Assembly: GCA_963576565.1 (NCBI GenBank)
Contig: OY755048.1
Span: 2,052,501-2,116,500, forward strand
Direction of reading: 5' to 3'
Length of the DNA stretch: 64,000 nucleotides
From: Aspidapion aeneum
Taxonomy: Eukaryota; Arthropoda; Insecta; Coleoptera; Brentidae
The notes beneath the pieces are model-generated. The model was not told the origin of the DNA and did not search any database. It saw only the letters and a list, made by a program, of their open reading frames with translations. Shown here one piece after another: positions 46,666 through 56,790 of this stretch (position 1 is the stretch's first letter; each line of letters begins with the position of its first letter). The translations under genes and the position numbers were made by a program.

Positions 46666-47723
46666 CAGTCCTGTGATGAGTATAAATACTTAGGTCTAAA
46701 CATTACAGCTGACGGAACACTAGACAAAGCTATAAAAGATCGAAACGTACAAGGAAGAAAAGCAATAACTTTATTAAATGGAATAATTTGGGACCAAAGT
46801 ATATCAAAACATAACAAAAAGCTTATATATAACACCATTGTAAAAAGGATTATTACATACGGCTCAGAAGTATGGCCAATCAAGGATAGAACAGAAAAAA
46901 TGCTTTCCGCTACGTAGATGGACTATTGGAGAAGAGCACAGCGGCGTAGCGTGCTCGAAAGGGCGGGGGGGGGGGCGACAGCTAAAAAGCGCGCCTCTGA
47001 AAATTGATGAAAAATCTTGTGGCAAAAAAAAAACAAAAAGGTCAAAAAGGCGCCTCTCACAAATTTTGCGACCAAAAACAAAAAACAAAAAAAGGTCATC
47101 ATGTGTGAGGGGGCGGCCGATAAGTCACAAATGCGCTTCTCACGAATCCCCAAAAAAAAAAAAAAAAAAAAAGAACAAAAAAGGTCACCATGTGTGAGGG
47201 GGCGGCCTCACGAATCTTGCGACAAAAAAAAAAAAAAAGGTCTTCATGTCATTAGTTTCCTTTGGCACCCACTCAATTGGCCATTACCGGCCCGACTTAA
47301 TAAAACTGAGGGCGCTTCGGCCACCTATGGGGCGCCACTACCCTCGGGGCGGGGGGGGCGACGAACCCCCCGCGCCCCCCCCCCCCACGCTACGCCGCTG
47401 GAAGAGCAGCAGGGAAATCAAAAAGATAAAGAGTTACAAATCAAAGAATAAGAGAAATTATGACGGTGGGGGAACGTACTTTAGTGGATGATATAAGAAC
47501 AAAGCAACTGGTGTGGTACGGACATGTACAAAGAATGAATGATGAAAGACTACCTAAACAAATACTACAATGGAAACCAACTGGCCGAAGAAAACGAGGA
47601 CGGCCAAGGAGAAGCTGGAGAGAAGGAATAGACAGTGAAATAAGAATAAGAGGCCTAGATGATGAATTATGGGCAAACAGAAACGAGTGGAGATTGGGTA
47701 TCGGAAGACGTAGAACGTTGTGA
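46666..47723 (+). pseudogene. LINE fragment split by a hAT-type element
   Basis: Before the insertion the frame reads CDEYKYLGLNITADGTLD, KLIYNTIVKRIITYGSEVWP and MDYWRRA. After it come LVDDIRTKQLVWYGHVQRMN, ERLPKQILQWKPTGRRKRGR and PRRSW. This is the conserved C-terminal region of an insect non-LTR retrotransposon. Breaks are a TAG at 46915-46917 before MDYW, the 462-bp insertion at 46939-47400, and a TAA shortly after it. If the insertion and one target copy are removed the frame is continuous across the junction. Confidence 0.9.
46939..47400. mobile_element. Non-autonomous hAT-type element, copy 3
   Basis: The ends CAGCGGCGTAGCGTG and CACGCTACGCCGCTG are flanked by the perfect 8-bp duplication GAAGAGCA at 46931-46938 and 47401-47408. 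The interior (462 bp in all) has more A-run-separated units than copies 1 and 2, so copies differ mainly in unit number. Overlapping Lys/Arg-rich frames are not genes. Confidence 0.95.
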
Positions 47724-47964
47724 AACCGATAAATATATAAATATTATGTTCAAGATATAGGTATTTATACAATGGTGTATTCACTCCTTGATCTGTCTCT
47801 CACAGTGATTAACTAAACTAAGGTTATATGTCTACTCTGATAACTATCAGTCGAACACAAATTCACGATAGTACTCTCAAATGGATAAAAATTGCAAGTT
47901 ACTGACGGGAGAACATTTTTTGTTCTTTTTTATTTGACTTTTTTTATTCAATCCACATAACACA
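47724..47964. other. Unclassified sequence
   Basis: The LINE 3' flank. Nothing was recognised. Confidence 0.35.
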
Positions 47965-48305
47965 GTGTAAATGAATCTTAAATCTCCTATTTTGCTTTAT
48001 TGGATTGTGCAAGCTTGATGTAGACCTGTAAAATGTCAAATATCATCGATCAAACGTCGTTTGTAATATGTCAGTTGTTAACTGTCTTCCTTCAATAGCG
48101 ACATAGCCTATGGAACATAGCCTATGGAACATAGGAACAGTGTCAATGAGTCTTAGATGTCCTATTTAGCTTGATTAAATTGTGCAAGCTAGATGAAAAC
48201 GTCGTTAGTCATATGTCAGTTATTAACTGTCTTCCTTCAGTATGGAACATAGGAACAACGTAAATAAATCTTAGATATCCTATTTAAGATTATTAGATTG
48301 TGCAA
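47965..48305. repeat. ~145-bp tandem repeat, about 2.3 units
   Basis: GTCAGTTNTTAACTGTCTTCC recurs at about 48072 and 48214, and ATTGTGCAAGC at about 48004, 48180 and 48296. GCCTATGGAACATA is itself doubled at about 48106-48134. Confidence 0.75.
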
Positions 48306-48434
48306 GCACTGGAAGCTAGAATACATTTATTGTGTATGCATATATATTTTCATCCTATATAGAGCCATTTCCATGGTTCGTTTGATTTTATTTCGATTAA
48401 AATCAGTGCAGAGCTGTGTAGTGGTGGTGGTATA

Positions 48435-48655
48435 CATAAAATGTCAAATAAACATACTGGAAATCGGTTATCCCAAGGTAATCGATTTTTGAATAACTAT
48501 TTACCGCCACACCTCTCTTTGATGCTCGCTTATAAAAAGCTCAATTGACAGTAGAATGGTTTTTAAAAAGCACGAAATTTTTTTATAAACGCTTGACAAC
48601 ATCCTGTTGCAAACGTGACTGAAAACTGAAAACTCTCATCAAAATTACGCTTTTC
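48435..48655 (+). repeat. Repeat shared with 58010-58250
   Basis: AAAATGTCAAATAAACATAC, GGAAATCGGTTAT and AGCTCAATTGACAGTAGA recur in the same order and orientation at 58010-58250, inside the 52-60-kb array. No coding content. Confidence 0.7.
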
Positions 48656-48662
48656 AAAAAAA

Positions 48663-49135
48663 TACTCTGCCAATATATGGGCCCCTAAGCTCACACTAGT
48701 TACTATAGTTATAGTGTACGTGTGAGCTAATATAATTAAAAACTGAAATATATTTTATTCAACTCCACACTAAATTACCTTTTGTTTGATACCACACAAG
48801 CCATGTTTTGACTTAAACTCAAATTTTTGAAATCCACCCCCACCCTTAAAAAAAACAAAAACTAAAATGTATTTTGTTAAACTCCGGACTCAATTACCTT
48901 TCGTTTAATATCACACACGCTATATTTTCACTTAAACTCTAATTTTTGAAATGTACCCCCACCCTTTTTTTAAAATAAATTAAAATATATTTTGTTTAAC
49001 TCCAGACTCAATTACCTTTCGTTTGATATCACACACGCCATATTTTCACATAAACTCTAATTTTTGAAATCTACCCCCACCCTTTTATTTGGTTTGTGTT
49101 CTAGAACTACTATAGTATAGTATATGTGTGAGCTA
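48663..49135 (-). mobile_element. DINE-1/Helentron-like element, copy 9, core deleted
   Basis: The right end and three tandem units are present. The sequence then jumps from TTTGGTTTGTGTTC straight into the left hairpin (CTATAGTATAGTATATGTGT), so the (GTCT)n core and left block are missing. Confidence 0.8.
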
Positions 49136-49502
49136 AAAACAAAAACTAAAATGTATTTTGTTAAAATTTCACTTAAACTCTAATTTTTAAAATATACCCC
49201 CACCCTTTTTTTTTAAATAAATTAAAATGTATTTTGTTTAACTGCAGACTCAATTACCTTTCGTTTAATATCACACACGCCATATTTTCACATAAACTCT
49301 AATTTTTGAAATCTACCCCCACCCTTTTATTTGGTTTGTGTTCGGTGGATTTTGTTCATTGTTAAATGGGACCATCTCGACCCAAGACCCAGCCTAGGTA
49401 CCAAATTTCATTAAAATCGGCCAAGCGGTTTTTGAGTTATGCGCGTTGGTCGTTACAGACAGACATACAGACACACAGACAGACAGACAGACAGACAGAC
49501 AT

Positions 49503-49536
<34 letters not shown>

Positions 49537-49675
49537 GGCGCAACAAAAAAGTTTCAAAATCATCTGAAACGCAAAGATATATAAAAATTTTTGAAATCGG
49601 AGCAACTTTTTTTTTCTCGAAAAAATTAGGATCACCATAGCTCACACGACTATAGTATAGTATATGTGTGAGCTA
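49136..49675 (-). mobile_element. DINE-1/Helentron-like element, copy 10, right end missing
   Basis: It starts inside the tandem units immediately after copy 9 and runs through a (GACA)n core of about sixteen units to a left hairpin. With copy 9 it forms a tandem chimera. Confidence 0.8.
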
Positions 49676-49838
49676 AAATTCTAGTTTGGAAACTATGATG
49701 AGACAGATAATATAACCAATCATTTGTAAAATTGAATTACTACTACTATGTCGGTTTAGAACGTTTTTCTACGTTGTCCGACGCCTATTCTCCACCTCCT
49801 TCGATCCTGACAATCATCCTCTGTCAGATTTTTTTGAC

Positions 49839-50255
49839 TCATTGATCTTTGGACTGTTGCCATTCCAGTTTAGGACGCCCTCTTTTTCTGCGCCCTATTG
49901 GTTGCCTTTCTAGGACCTGCTTTGGTAATCTTTCGTCCATTCGTTGTACATTGCCGTACCATATCAGTTGCCTTCTAGTGATGTCATCCGTTATGCTTCC
50001 CTCGATTCCCATTCTTTCTTTTATGATCTCATTTCTTATGTGATCTATTCTAGATATTCTCATTGATCTTCTTATTGCATCCATTTCGACACTTTCCATT
50101 TTTGTTTTGTATTTTTCTGTTACGCGACAAGTCTCTATTCCATACAACAGCGTGCTTTTGACCATTGTTTCATATATGTTAAATTTTACATTCTTTTTTA
50201 TCTCTCTGCTCCATAAAATACTGTTAAGACATCCGATAAGTTTTTTTGCTTTTTT
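49839..50255 (-). pseudogene. LINE reverse transcriptase C-terminal fragment
   Basis: The minus-strand frame reads KLIGCLNSILWSREIKKN, NIYETMVKSTLLYGIETC, MDAIRRSMRISRIDHIRNE, QLIWYGNVQRM and RQPIGRRKRGRPKLEWQQ. It ends soon after WQQ (SKDQ then stop), shorter than its sister at 50690-52050. The region before the YGIE motif is open, but the polymerase palm is absent. Confidence 0.85.
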
Positions 50256-50689
50256 TGCTAAAATTGAATTACCTACACAAAATAATTACTACGAAATACA
50301 AAAGTCGTTACATACATATTCGCACTCACTCTGCTCTACTACAAATTTATAGACTTCGTAATCATAGACGCATTTAAATCAAATAGATCATAAATTGTTT
50401 AATATTAATTATTTATTGGTCAAACACGTGTCAATTGAATTCAATTTAATTCATTTATTAGTCTTATCGATTTACAGTTGTAATTGTAAATATGGACATT
50501 GTAAAAAATGTACATAAATGAAATAGGCAAAAATCGTTAATGCAAGTCAATCGTAATTAGCTTAACTATACAGGTACTTAGGTCAATTAAACAATTGTCG
50601 AATACACAATATATCTGCCTCAACATAATGGATTTTTTTCAGAGCACAACAAAATGACAAGGCATAGTCTTGACAAAATCCTAGGTGAT
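50256..50689. other. AT-rich sequence, nothing recognised
   Basis: A spacer between two related LINE fragments, with no gene or shared repeat recognised. Confidence 0.35.
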
Positions 50690-52050
50690 ACCACGGATTA
50701 GGTGATCCGCGGTGATTGTTTTGGATCAAAATATACCACTAATATGTCGCTCATGCACCTCCTTCGATCCTGACAATCATCTTCCGTCAGGTTTTTTTGA
50801 CTCATTGATCTTTGGATTGATTGTTGCCATTCCAGTTTAGGACGCCTTCTTTTTCTGCGCCCTATTGGTTGCCATTCTAGGACCTGCTTTGGTAATCTTT
50901 CGTTGTTCATCCGTTGTACATGATCGTAACATATCAGTTGTCTTTTAGTGATGTCATCCGTTATGCTTCCCTCGATTCTCATTCTTTCTTTTGTGATCTC
51001 ATTTCTTATATGATCTGTTCTAGATATTTTCATTGCATCCATTTCGACACTTTGCATTTTTGTTTTGTATTTTTCTGTTACGCGACAAGTTTCTATTCCA
51101 TACAACAGCGTGTTTTTCACCATTGTTTCATAGATGTTAAATTACTCCATAAAATACTGTTAAGACAACCAATAACTTTTTTTGCTTTTACTATTTTTTT
51201 ACCAGTTCTTTACAGTCTGTTCCCGTCTTATTAAATGTGATACCCAAGTGTACATACATACTCATTGCATGGAGATATTGTTTATCCATTGTCTAGTTCT
51301 AACTCACTTGATTCGTTTTCAATACATACAGTACTGTGTCTTGTCCACGTTCACTGTTAACCCCCACTTTTGGTATTGTTCCGTTAACTTTCTAATCAAA
51401 TACTCCATGTCTTCTTTATCATTAGCTACAATTACTTGGTCGTCCGCAAACTGTAGTGTGTATATGGAAAATCGGTCGTTAAGTTGTATTCCCATGCCAT
51501 GTATTTTACGTTTCCAGTTTTTTAGAGCCACTGCGAAATATATTTTAAAAAGAGTTCGAGAGATACAACAAGCCTTTCCTTACCAGGAATTCTTTTAAAA
51601 CTCGATTCCCAATTTTAATCTTACATTTTGACCCTTTGTTTAGTTATTTTCAAGCATTTATATTAGTTTATTCTAATACTGTCCATAATTTTTCTACTGG
51701 AACGGTATCATATGTTTTTTGTAGGTCCACAAAGGTAACATAAGTCTCTATATTTCTGGCACTCCATTTCTCAGTTACTTGTTTAAGACAAAAAACATAA
51801 TCACTACAAGATCTGCCTGCATGAAACTCACTTTGCTCTTCTTCTCCTAGGTCATGAAAATCATTCTCTATTAGGTCTCTAAGAATCCTGCTGTACAATC
51901 TACTTAGAGTACTGGTTACCTAAATTCCTCTGTAGTTGTTGCAATATTGAGAATATGAATGCTATTGACTGATAAATATTTGTGAGATTTTCTAGTAGTT
52001 TCTCTGATCCATATTTGAGCATTTGTAAACTCTCTAGTGGGTAGAAAACT
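50690..52050 (-). pseudogene. Broken LINE with part of the polymerase domain
   Basis: In minus-strand order: NNYRGI followed by a stop, LYSRILRDLIENDFHDLGEE, FHAGRSCSDYVFCLKQ and TFVDLQKTYDTVPVEKLW (polymerase block with the first catalytic Asp). Next come LQFADDQVIVANDKED (the second block, FADD), KLTEQYQKWGLTVNVDKT, and the tail with LLYGIETCRVTEKY, HVQRMNNERLPKQ and GRRKRRRPKLEWQQ. Stops, frameshifts and a deletion after NSILWS break it. It is the most complete LINE here and clearly dead. It abuts the 52-60-kb array. Confidence 0.9.
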
Positions 52051-52530
52051 AGGAATATAATAATTAATGAATGTAACGAAATTACATGTTTTGCAAACAA
52101 AAAGTTTTTATACTAGCCCCAACAAATTGAACTTACTTTATACATCTTGGCCGCTGTGCTGTTAAAATACATTGCTTTTTACCACCACCTGAGCTAGCTT
52201 TGCTGCTACTCTAAATACTTATTTTTATTTTTAACTTTTCGAGAAAAGTTTCACCTCCAACGAAACTAGGTTTTTCTCTGACAAATTAGCGCCCTGGCAA
52301 GATAAATGTTTAAAATCTTCGACGCCCTCAGCATTCGAAATGGAAAGCAATGTTTATTTTAATTCGTTTATCCAGATATCTCTGTTTGCTCGATAAGATT
52401 AGACAATACTACAATTAATATTGATAAAACCAGGGCAAAGATTTTAAAGCTTCTTAAACTCATCTTGGTTTGCCAAAGCTTCCCTCATGGATCATGAGTA
52501 AAGCTATCGCAAGCTATCTTCGTGGCTGTG

Positions 52531-53100
52531 GGTGGGTAAGATGGTGAGGTGTGTAAGATGGCGAATTGCCTAAAATTAGGGTTTTATTTTATATTGCTTT
52601 AATGATGCTTATCTCGTCATTTCGCAAGAGTACTGTAAACTAATATTTAAGCCATTAAACAGTGTGTGGCACCACTATCGTTATTTTGTCAAAATTTGTA
52701 ATCAACAAGAAGCTGTAGTTATTTTAGAGCTTCAGAAATTAAGGTATTTTTTGACTAATTAAGTATTAGTTTAAATTTTATTAAATATATTTAATTTAGG
52801 GTAAATTTTGTACTGGTGGGTAAGTTGGCGTATAATAACAGCCAGAATATTAACCAGCACACCTCTAAAACTCAAACTTGAAGAAAAAGAACGGATTTTA
52901 ACAGAAAAAGGAAAGGAATGAGAAAAACAGTAGAGGAAAAAATAAAAATTTTGTAAAGGAAATACAGTTTCTAAAAATAAGAGAAAAGGAAACTCTTAAA
53001 TATAGTAGATTAAAATATTTACATAAATAGTTACATAAGTGAATGCAATGCAAAGCTTTTTTAGGTTCCGTACGGTTCTTCAAACGAAAATTTTTTTATT
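52531..53100. other. Sequence inside the array not shared with other units
   Basis: This ~570 bp in the first array unit has no counterpart in the others. It may be an unrecognised insertion. No gene was found. Confidence 0.4.
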
Positions 53101-53513
53101 TGTATTTTTTATGATTTTTTTCTTAGGTTCGCCATGTTACCCGTGTTTCCCCTACGCCTAGTTTGGGAACTATGACGATACATCTCTCTACACTCTAGCC
53201 AATGATACAACAAACCAATGACAAGGCGCAGTATTGACAAAATGCAAGTTGATAAGCTCTTTATATAATTTTTGATCAAAATATTTGTATACAAAACATT
53301 GTGCTGAATAATGTATATTTTGGATAGGGAACTAGGAATATTGTCGGGTACGATTTTGTTTTAAATCGAACCCTTAAACGAGGGTACCGTAGTAGATCTC
53401 TTGTGTTTATAAAATAAATATAAAACAGATTTAAAAACGTTACAAACTTTAATGATTACTAAATAAAACTCTGTTGCAATTTACAAATTGTTACAGGACT
53501 GTTGTGTGAAACC

Positions 53514-53831
53514 ACCAGAAACAACTACTCCGAGGGAAAATACCCCTACCGGCATTGAATTATACTGATGGTTTGAGGCTTTCGTTGGGAACTTATTAAA
53601 ACTGTTTGGTTTTCACTTTCTCCAACGTAGATCACGAGGATACGAGTGATCCCCGTCCAGTCAGGAACAAATGTTCCATGCCAATCCACGACCGGACCGG
53701 TTTCGACCTTTTGGGCCATCGTCAGGTGAATGTAGGCGATAGCTCCGTGTAGAGCATAAGTTGTTTGAAACCACCAGAAACAACTACTCCGAGGGAAATT
53801 ACCCCTACCGGCATTGAATTATACTGATGGT
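53514..53831 (-). mobile_element. Retrozyme-like hammerhead repeat, minus orientation
   Basis: On the minus strand this is part of one unit, a hammerhead motif (53684-53731), then most of a second unit (CATGGAACATTTGTTCCTGA, GGAGAAAGTGAAAACCAAAC, TGCCGGTAGGGGTATTTTCC). It lacks ~12 bp (CACGTCCTGATA-type) present in the plus copy. At 53831 it meets the plus-orientation copy head to head. Confidence 0.8.
53684..53731 (-). ncRNA. Hammerhead ribozyme motif, type I
   Basis: Read on the minus strand: stem I strand AUUCAC; core CUGACGA; one unpaired U; stem II GGCC-(CAAAA)-GGUC; core GAAA; stem III CCG-(GUC)-CGG; UC with predicted cleavage after C (between 53690 and 53689); stem I return GUGGAU. 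Stem I is 6 bp with one G-U pair, stem II 4 bp with one G-U, stem III 3 bp. All conserved core bases are present. The one departure from consensus is the extra U between CUGANGA and stem II. No Rfam search was possible. Confidence 0.7.
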
Positions 53832-53837
53832 TTGAGG

Positions 53838-54229
53838 TCCGGTCGTGGATTGGCATGGAACATTTGTTCCTGACTATCAGGACGTGTTCCAGACGGGGAT
53901 CACTCGTATCCTCGTGATCGACGTTGGAGAAAGTGAAAACCAAACAGTTTTAATAGGTTACCAACGAAAGCCTCAAACCATCAGTATAATTCAATGCCGG
54001 TAGGGGTATTTTCCCTCGGAGTAGTTGTTTCTGGTGGTTTCACACAACTTATGCTCTACACGGAGCTATCGCCTACATTCACCTGAGGATGGCCCAAAAG
54101 GTCGAAACCGGTCCGGTCGTGGATTGGCATGGAACATTTGTTCCTGACTATCAGGACGTGCTCCAGACGGGGATAACTCGTATCCTCGTGATCGACGTTG
54201 GAGAAAGTGAAAACCAAACAGTTTTGTTA
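53838..54229 (+). mobile_element. Retrozyme-like hammerhead repeat, plus orientation
   Basis: It starts inside stem III (TCCGGTC) with predicted cleavage after 53844. A complete 274-bp unit runs from 53845 to the next cleavage site at 54118, followed by ~110 bp of a second unit ending AAACCAAACAGTTTT. There is no reading frame. Tandem hammerhead-bounded units of 170-400 nt are the known form of animal retrozymes and of some insect satellites; mobility by circular RNA and a borrowed reverse transcriptase is inference. Confidence 0.8.
54077..54124 (+). ncRNA. Hammerhead ribozyme motif, type I
   Basis: Stem I 54077-54082 with 54119-54124; CUGAGGA 54083-54089; unpaired U 54090; stem II 54091-54094 with 54100-54103; GAAA 54104-54107; stem III 54108-54110 with 54114-54116 (loop GUC); U54117 C54118 and predicted cleavage. 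It differs from the minus-strand motif only at the variable seventh core position (G for C). All stems are intact and in the order and spacing the fold requires. Confidence 0.7.
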
Positions 54230-55010
54230 CAGGACTTTTCTTATGACCTAGAAAACAAACAAGACCCAAAATATAACAATAAAACTTTAACTTACCAAAA
54301 TAACAAACTGCAAAATATTCTTCAAACCAAAATTTTTTATGTTTCTTTACTGATAATTAGTTTAGAGGTTTTAGTTTAAATTCAACAAAATTTAGACTGT
54401 GATTACCGAAATCTCCTGAAAGTTTGGGTTTTTATTAACGGTAGGTTGGACCTAAGTAATTCATTACCCGCTGATTGATGAGCTTGGAGGAACCAAGTCA
54501 GTGGCGTTTCTAATAATCCTAAAGTTTACTTTACATTTTAGCTAATGAGACAAGTAAACCCAAACGAAAACAGAGATAAAATGACATTTTATAGACAACA
54601 CTGTCTAACCTCACAGTTTTTCCGTAGCCAATCACTTTGAATGTATTCCCACGCTTAAAGGCCTTCACACACTCCTCCGTAGCATGGTGCATAACGCGTG
54701 GCATGGGGCTTTCGACCAATCAACGATCGAATAGCAGCGGCCATAATGGTTTGGCATAAGAAAAGTCCATAAGGTTGAACTTCTATGCGCCATGCTATGC
54801 GCTATGCATTTTTGTGTGTGATCGGCTTAACCATTACAACAATCACTCTTTACTGTTTAGTAGTTTTCAGTAGATCCGAACCGATCCAAATGTTTACCAT
54901 TTTGGAGGGAGGCGGAACCACTTTCTTATCTTTACAAAACCATGTTTTGTGCTTTTCATTTTTCAAAACTGGTTTCCTACAGTGGCACAGTCAAGGATAA
55001 TTTGCATTCC
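54230..55010. other. Unclassified sequence
   Basis: CAGTGGCGTTTC at about 54500 resembles a hAT left end, but no partner is seen. No gene was recognised. Confidence 0.35.
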
Positions 55011-55523
55011 TGACAATATGACTGTAACGAAATTAAATGTTTTGCAAGCCGTTACAAATTGAATCTATTTTATTCTGCTTAGCTTCTGTACTGCTAAAAT
55101 ACATTGCTTTTTACCACCATCTGAGCTGGCTTGACTGACACTCTAAATACTAATTTTTATTTTTAACTTTTCGAGAAAAGTTTCACCTTCAAAGAAACTA
55201 GGGTCTTTTCTGAAAAATTAGCACCCGACAAGATAAATGATTAAAATCTTTGACGCCCTCAGCATTCGCAATGGAAAGCAATGTTAATTTTAATTGGTTT
55301 ATCCAGGTATCTCTGTATGCTCGATAAGATTAAACAATCGCTCTGACGCAGTTAATATACGAGTCGTTAAATACCGAGATGAATTCCAAGACGTGCGCAA
55401 GCGTTGATCTGTCACTTCTGCCAACCAATCAACTGAGAGATATTTCAGTATGGTTTTGTACAGCAAAACTTTAATAATTCCCAGTTCTTTTTGATGAAAA
55501 TTCGTCGTTTTTGTGCTGTGAAA

Positions 55524-55807
55524 ATGCCGGTGACATGCAAGTTGTGTGACAAATTATTTAGTGCCAATTTAATTTGAATAAACACTGTCAAAGTAAACAT
55601 GGCATACAAAAACAAAGGTATTCCTATGCAGAAAGTGGTTTTATGTTTAGATGCCTAGAATGTAAATGCTCCTTCCCAAAAAACTTGGATCAGTGTGATC
55701 ATTTGAAATACAAACACAATCAAGAAATACTTGAAGAAACATTGGAGTTGAGAGTCAATACTCCCATGGCAAAACAGAATAAACGTGAAATGCATAAGAT
55801 CATATAG
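55524..55807 (+). pseudogene. C2H2 zinc-finger exon of a transposon, frameshifted
   Basis: ATG at 55524 starts MPVTCKLCDKLFSANL. A 1-base loss near 55577 then shifts into the frame LNKHCQSKHGIQKQRYSYAE and FRCLECKCSFPKNLDQCDHL, KYKHN, to a stop at 55807. Allowing for the shift, two C2H2 fingers can be read: C-x2-C-x12-H-x4-H and a second of the same type. N-terminal zinc fingers are common in transposases, but here no catalytic domain follows before the other TIR. I infer a remnant of the element's own DNA-binding exon, or a captured host exon. Confidence 0.6.
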
Positions 55808-55956
55808 AAGAAATACTGCATATACCTCAAAAAATATTAATCGCAGCACATAGATATTGTATATTTTTGAAATCAGAAAGAAAAGACGAATCTTAAAATG
55901 CAAAAATATACAGGGCGTTCCCTCTCAAAAAATCGACTTCATTGTCATACCCTGTA

Positions 55957-56790
55957 CAGGGTGTCCAAAATTCGTTGTTTTTTTTTGTGGTGTCGGGTAT
56001 TTCTAGGGGAGATAGAAAAAAACTAACCCCCCTTTGCGACGCTCAAATTTCAAGAGAAGCCTAAAGGTGAAAACCACATTTGGATATAGCAAGCCGTTTT
56101 AAAGCTGCGGAGTGTTTTTGTCTGCATTTTGGGAGGGGGTCTATAGATCTTTTCTTGAAGAATTGACAGATGTAAACGGTTTTTATTAATCTCTTTTGGT
56201 TTTTAAGATATTGCATAAAGTTGTTATTTTTCTTACAGAGTAACTTTTTTTTTATTCGATTTTTAAAATCAGCTTAATATTTCCTTTAAAATGATGTATC
56301 ACACTCAATATTTTATTTTTTTATTGTTTTCTTTATTTTTATTTTTTAATCACCTCTTTATTATTTTTTATTTTTATAATATTAAAATATTTTAAACCCA
56401 TTAAGCAGACTAAAATATGTGGTAAAAATAAAAAAAATACAAAAATATAAGGAAATAAAGGAAAGAAAAATTAATTTTATGTGATATCTCAAAAACTAAA
56501 CGTGACAAATGAAATTTAATTTAACAGTTGAATTCCTCTTAAAAAAGTGTCTTAAGAATGTTTTCACAGAAATAAAAAATATTAATAAATAAACAAGTTA
56601 TAGACCCCTTCCCAAAATGCAGACTTTTTAAAAACACCCCGTCGTTTAAAAACGGCTTGTTATATCAAAATGCGATTTTCACCTTTAAGCTTCTTTTTAA
56701 ATTTGAGTGTCGCAAAGGGGGATCAGTTTTTTTTTAGCCCCTCTAGAAATACCCGAAACCCCCCAAAAACATCGAATTTGGGACACCGTG
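55957..56790. mobile_element. Mariner-type foldback element
   Basis: The ends CAGGGTGTCCAAAATTCG and CATCGAATTTGGGACACCGTG are each flanked by TA (55955-55956 and 56791-56792). Arms of ~230 bp pair (for example CAAATTTCAAGAGAAGCCTA with its diverged complement near 56690). The AT-rich centre is non-coding. It is nested in the 55359-57104 element. Confidence 0.85.

Noticed and set aside
46923..47491. Lys/Arg- and Pro-rich frames
   Set aside because: They come from the A-runs and G/C runs of the hAT-type element, not from a gene.
11807..49645. Repeated frames ending in Leu-Ser-Val-Cys runs or Asp-Arg-Gln-Thr runs
   Set aside because: Translations of the (GTCT)n core of the DINE-1-like elements; the same frames recur in every copy.
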